Source of the DNA: JAENVT01 sp963773085
GTDB taxonomy: Bacteria; Actinomycetota; Acidimicrobiia; Acidimicrobiales; Ilumatobacteraceae
DNA: 64,000 nucleotides
Direction of reading: 5' to 3'
Assembly: GCA_963773085.1 (NCBI GenBank)
Contig: CAVYZS010000010.1
Coordinates: 186,001-250,000, forward strand
How positions within the stretch are numbered: position 1 is the stretch's first letter; the number at the start of each line of letters is the position of its first letter. A model generated the notes under the pieces. The model was not told the DNA's origin. It did no database searches and saw only the letters and a list, made by a program, of their open reading frames with translations. Positions 61,195-64,000 of this stretch are shown one piece after another. A program made the translations under genes and the position numbers.

Positions 61195-61637
61195 GCAATG
61201 ACCGCCTGCTCCATGCCACCGTGCCGCAACCGAGGCGCGGCGCACTTGTGCCAGTCGAGCACGTCGGCAAGGTATGCGTTCAGCTGCGGATCGTCTGGCT
61301 GCTCTGGCAGGGTTCCGCATGCCGAGGAGGTTACGTCGGCGGTCGCGTCCGGTGGTTGACGCGCCATGCAGTCGGTCCAGGCCTTCGCGGCAGTGAGGTA
61401 GTCGAGCATCACCTGATCTGCTGGCTGGCTCGCCGGTCTCTCGACCACGGTGCTGCTCTCGGTCACGGGATCGATGTCGACCCGTGGCGGGTCGTCAAGC
61501 GTTCCGGAAAGCACGAGCAGGACGCCACTGGCGACAGCCGTGAAGGCCACGATGGCTGACTGCGTCCGACCCGACGGCCGGGGTGCCGCTCGAGTCTCGT
61601 CGTCGGAGTCGTGCGGGCTACTCCTTGACCGGAACAT
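61158..61637 (-). CDS. Membrane-anchored hypothetical protein
   Basis: 159 residues: a cytoplasmic Arg/Ser/Asp-rich start, one membrane helix (SAIVAFTAVASGVLLVLSG near residue 27), then an extracellular domain with Cys in AWTDCMAR, SSACGTLPE, WHKCAAP and VIACGPLP, consistent with two disulfides. No family recognised. It lies in an operon with overlapping neighbours. Confidence 0.7.
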   Translation of the reverse strand: MFRSRSSPHDSDDETRAAPRPSGRTQSAIVAFTAVASGVLLVLSGTLDDPPRVDIDPVTESSTVVERPASQPADQVMLDYLTAAKAWTDCMARQPPDATADVTSSACGTLPEQPDDPQLNAYLADVLDWHKCAAPRLRHGGMEQAVIACGPLPASPLEG

Positions 61638-62160
61638 CTGCCAGCTCGAGGCCGTCGGCCATAACGACAGTCACGAGGCTGCCGGCGTGAACGGCGCCGT
61701 GGGCATTGCCGTAGATGATGTCGTAGCCCTGGCCGGCGACTTCTTGCGCCTTGGAGTGGAAGTGGAACATCACCGAGTCAGGCTTCACGGTGCCGTGGTC
61801 GTGCGTGCGCAACGCCGGAAGACCGGTGCGACCATCGGTGTGCAGCCGAGTGGCCTTGCCGTCGTCGAGTACGGTGTATCGGACGTCGATCACGCCGGTC
61901 GAGGCAAGCAAGGTGATGGACTTGATCTGCACCCCCCAGGTGTCTTCGATCTCGGCGCTGCGCGGCATGGCCAGATCAGCGGTCGACTCCGTCGTCGTCG
62001 TGTGCGCGTCGGCCGACACCAAGGTGCGAATCGCCACGGTGGTACCGAATACCGCGGCTGCGCCAGCCAGCAGGGCGACGAGACGGAAGATACGTCGCCC
62101 TGCTGACGCGCCCGCGGACTGGGCGGCCTCGCGATCCATGGTTGCAGTCGTCACGGTCAT
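61618..62160 (-). CDS. Membrane-anchored hypothetical protein
   Basis: 180 residues with one helix (IFRLVALLAGAAAVFGTTVAI near residue 24), a short Thr-rich linker and an extracellular beta-rich domain (IEDTWGVQIKSITLLASTGVIDVRYTVLDDGKATRLHTDGRTGLPAL, SVMFHFHSKAQEVAGQGYDIIYGNAHGAVHAGSLVTVVMADG). No family recognised. The start overlaps the preceding stop by 4 bases. Confidence 0.7.
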   Translation of the reverse strand: MTVTTATMDREAAQSAGASAGRRIFRLVALLAGAAAVFGTTVAIRTLVSADAHTTTTESTADLAMPRSAEIEDTWGVQIKSITLLASTGVIDVRYTVLDDGKATRLHTDGRTGLPALRTHDHGTVKPDSVMFHFHSKAQEVAGQGYDIIYGNAHGAVHAGSLVTVVMADGLELADVPVKE

Positions 62161-64000
62161 GGCGTCGGGGGCCCAACGGGTACTTCGACGGGAACACTCG
62201 GATTGCCGGCGCCGTCAACAACCCACACCCAGACCGAGGAGGCCGCTTCGATCGGCAAGGGCGGCTGCGGGACGATGTGCCAGTTGAACGTGATGCTCAC
62301 CGTGCCGTCGCCGTTGTCCGTGACCGTCGCGGCGTTGATCGGCGCAATCTGGGCTGTCTGGTAGAAGATGCCGGCGCCCGCCGCGCCGACCTGGCCGGTC
62401 ACCGCACTGACGTGGTAGCGGATCTCACCGATGCCGCTTGTCACGGGGTTGACTGCAGTCGTCCCGCCTGCGGGACAGATTCCGACGGCCGTCACACCGT
62501 TCGGATCACAGGTTGCGTTGATGGTGATGTCGCCGGAGGCGAGCGCCTGGCCGGTCTCGTCAGGGAGGAACCCGTGGTTTCCGGCGTCGACGACCGTGCC
62601 GACGATCACTGGGTTGGTCTTGTCGAGCTGCAGGATGAACGGAGTGCTCGGGTCGATTGCACCCCAGTTCCCGGCGGCATCCTTGGCATGGATGTACACC
62701 TTCACGTCGCCCTGCGGGCGAGCCTGTAGTTCGGAGACCGGCACCTCGAGGTATGCCGTGCGGGTGTTGACAGTCAGGTCGTCGAGCCACTGCCCGGCCA
62801 GTGGTCGCATCTGCGACCCGGTGCCGTCGGCCTCGACCTGATCGAGGAACAGTTCAGCATCGGCGATCGGCGATCCTCCGTCCGCAAGCGCTGATCGGTG
62901 ATGTCGACCTGGATCCGGACCGATTCGAGGAAGTTCAAGTTGCCGGGGTAGTTGCCGATGCCGGCCGGGTTCGGTGTTGCGGTGAAGTTGTCCACCGTTG
63001 GACCGTCGCGGTCGATCGTGACGTCGACGGTCGAGTTCGAGCTGCCCCATGCCGACCAGCGGGCTACGCCAAGGTCGTCGTCGGGATCTCGTGAGCCCGG
63101 ACGTAGATCGTGTGCACGGCACTGGGCAGCGGGAACGAGGCGACCGGAATGTGCACGCTGAGCGCAGACGTGTGTGATGGCACCACCGGATCGGCGGTAT
63201 CGACCGGGATGGGCGAGGGACATGTGTCACCGGCTCGAGGGCCGGATCGGTGAGGCAGGCCTCGGCCGCGTCGATGTCGAAGTCGAGCAGCGACGGCTGG
63301 GCCGAACCGGTCAGCACGATGTCGGTGCTGGTCGGGTCGGTGTCGACCTTGTTGAGCGTCAGGTTGGCGAACTGCGGGTCGGTGCTCAGTGCGAACACGG
63401 TCGGGCCCTGCAGAGCCAGTGTGAACGCACCGCCCGACGCGCTGCCACCCAACGGCTGTATCCACAAGACGTGCTCGCCAGTGACCCATTGCGTACCGCA
63501 GGCCGCCAACGTTGTGAACGACAGCACCACAGTGCCGCTGGTCGCAGGCACGCCTCCGGTGCAGGTGCCACCGAGGTCGTCGAGGAACCAACTGGCCGAC
63601 GCCGGCGAACCCGTGATCGTGTACGTCACCGAGACGTCCGAGGTTCCGTCATTGGTCGGCGGGGTCAAGCTGGTGACGTTGGCAGCCGGTGGGCTTGCCG
63701 CCGGGGCGGAAGCGACCGTCGCGCGGAAGGAGTACGTGCGGGCCTGCGGGTAGATGGGATAGGTGGGACTGTCGAGCGTGATCGTGTCGCCGTTTGCGGG
63801 TGCCGCGAGCGTTGGATAGATGAGCGAGTCAGTGCCGAGCGCAGTGATGTCGACGGGGACGCCGCTGCCGAAGTAGGCAATGTGATCCCCGGCCTGCACG
63901 GCGACACCCGCCGGGACGCTGAAGATCTCGGAGACACCGGCGACTGCCGGTGCCGGGACCGTCTGCACCGCGCTCTCGTAGACGACGTCATACTCGTTGA
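62157..64000 (-). CDS. Large secreted beta-domain protein, partial at window edge, frameshifted
   Basis: The C-terminal part of at least 610 residues of an extracellular protein whose N-terminus lies beyond 64000. Segments resemble immunoglobulin-like or cadherin-like domains: SDVSVTYTITGSPASASWFLDDLGGTCTGG, TSTDIVLTGSAQPSLLDFDIDAAEACL, DGPTVDNFTATPNPAGIG, KVYIHAKDAAGNWGAIDPSTPFILQLDKTNPVIVG, NGDGTVSITFNWHIVPQPP. Shifts near 63225, 63070 and 62895. No sorting motif at the end. The same-strand genes after it overlap or abut. Confidence 0.72.
   Translation of the reverse strand, partial: NEYDVVYESAVQTVPAPAVAGVSEIFSVPAGVAVQAGDHIAYFGSGVPVDITALGTDSLIYPTLAAPANGDTITLDSPTYPIYPQARTYSFRATVASAPAASPPAANVTSLTPPTNDGTSDVSVTYTITGSPASASWFLDDLGGTCTGGVPATSGTVVLSFTTLAACGTQWVTGEHVLWIQPLGGSASGGAFTLALQGPTVFALSTDPQFANLTLNKVDTDPTSTDIVLTGSAQPSLLDFDIDAAEACLTDPALEPVTHVPRPSRSIPPIRWCHHTRLRSACTFRSPRSRCPVPCTRSTSGLTRSRRRPWRSPLVGMGQLELDRRRHDRPRRSNGGQLHRNTEPGRHRQLPRQLELPRIGPDPGRHHRSALADGGSPIADAELFLDQVEADGTGSQMRPLAGQWLDDLTVNTRTAYLEVPVSELQARPQGDVKVYIHAKDAAGNWGAIDPSTPFILQLDKTNPVIVGTVVDAGNHGFLPDETGQALASGDITINATCDPNGVTAVGICPAGGTTAVNPVTSGIGEIRYHVSAVTGQVGAAGAGIFYQTAQIAPINAATVTDNGDGTVSITFNWHIVPQPPLPIEAASSVWVWVVDGAGNPSVPVEVPVGPPTP

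Overview
The window is a GC-rich stretch of an actinobacterial chromosome. The phylum call rests on the C-terminus of a 20S proteasome alpha subunit, the Pup ligase PafA, a WhiB regulator, a GarA-type FHA protein beside gcvH, and a DUF222/HNH endonuclease. A member of the class Acidimicrobiia (Ilumatobacter-like) is the best guess from gene content, but this is inference. Almost all of the sequence is coding, genes are packed in short overlapping operons, and GTG/TTG starts are common. There is no prophage, insertion sequence or CRISPR array.

Layout. 1-3780: end of prcA, the three 5-oxoprolinase subunits pxpABC, then pafA. 3823-5411: two signal peptidases in tandem and a small membrane protein. 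5421-10885: a 19-bp tandem repeat, a glycerophosphodiesterase, tatB-tatC, the helicase helY and a lipid-kinase-like protein. 10935-19871: a dehydrogenase, an M20 hydrolase, a double-length ThyX-like protein, an acidic zinc-ribbon protein, an acetyltransferase, an enoyl-CoA hydratase, a low-complexity protein, a gamma-carbonic-anhydrase-like protein and prmA. 19851-27643: a kinase-like phosphotransferase, whiB, then a threonine aldolase / Fe(II) dioxygenase pair divergent from an RpiR regulator, an oxidoreductase, DUF167, pirin and RidA. 28241-30832: three frame-broken genes (hsp20, enoyl-CoA hydratase, HNH protein). 30846-35616: FKBP, thioesterase, beta-lactamase-like protein, a PLP lyase and two poorly known genes. 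35683-38779: a tandem glycine riboswitch and gcvP. 39516-44046 (minus): pgsA-gcvH-garA-merR-bfn-merR-gcvT. 44116-45232: HIT and SRAP proteins. 45253-50664 (minus): three prepilin-like genes, one a giant protein with a von Willebrand A domain and two kinds of internal repeats. 51298-58384: tRNA-Pro, der, a DUF512 radical-SAM protein, ispH, an acyl-CoA dehydrogenase, a flavin reductase and a SirB1 protein. 58672-60400: a two-component system. 60369-64000 (minus): a secreted-protein operon ending in a trypsin-like lipoprotein.

Many genes are split by single-base insertions or deletions, densest at 28.2-30.1 kb and 39.3-48.5 kb, including genes expected to be needed (gcvT, gcvH, pgsA). The simplest reading is uncorrected long-read sequence error, so such genes are annotated over their full span and the breaks are named. 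The most interesting content is the modular pilin cluster at 45-50.7 kb. Next come the oxoprolinase genes inside the Pup-proteasome locus, the amino-acid hydroxylase/aldolase pair under a probable RpiR operator, and the duplicated ThyX-like protein whose active-site motif appears divided between its halves.
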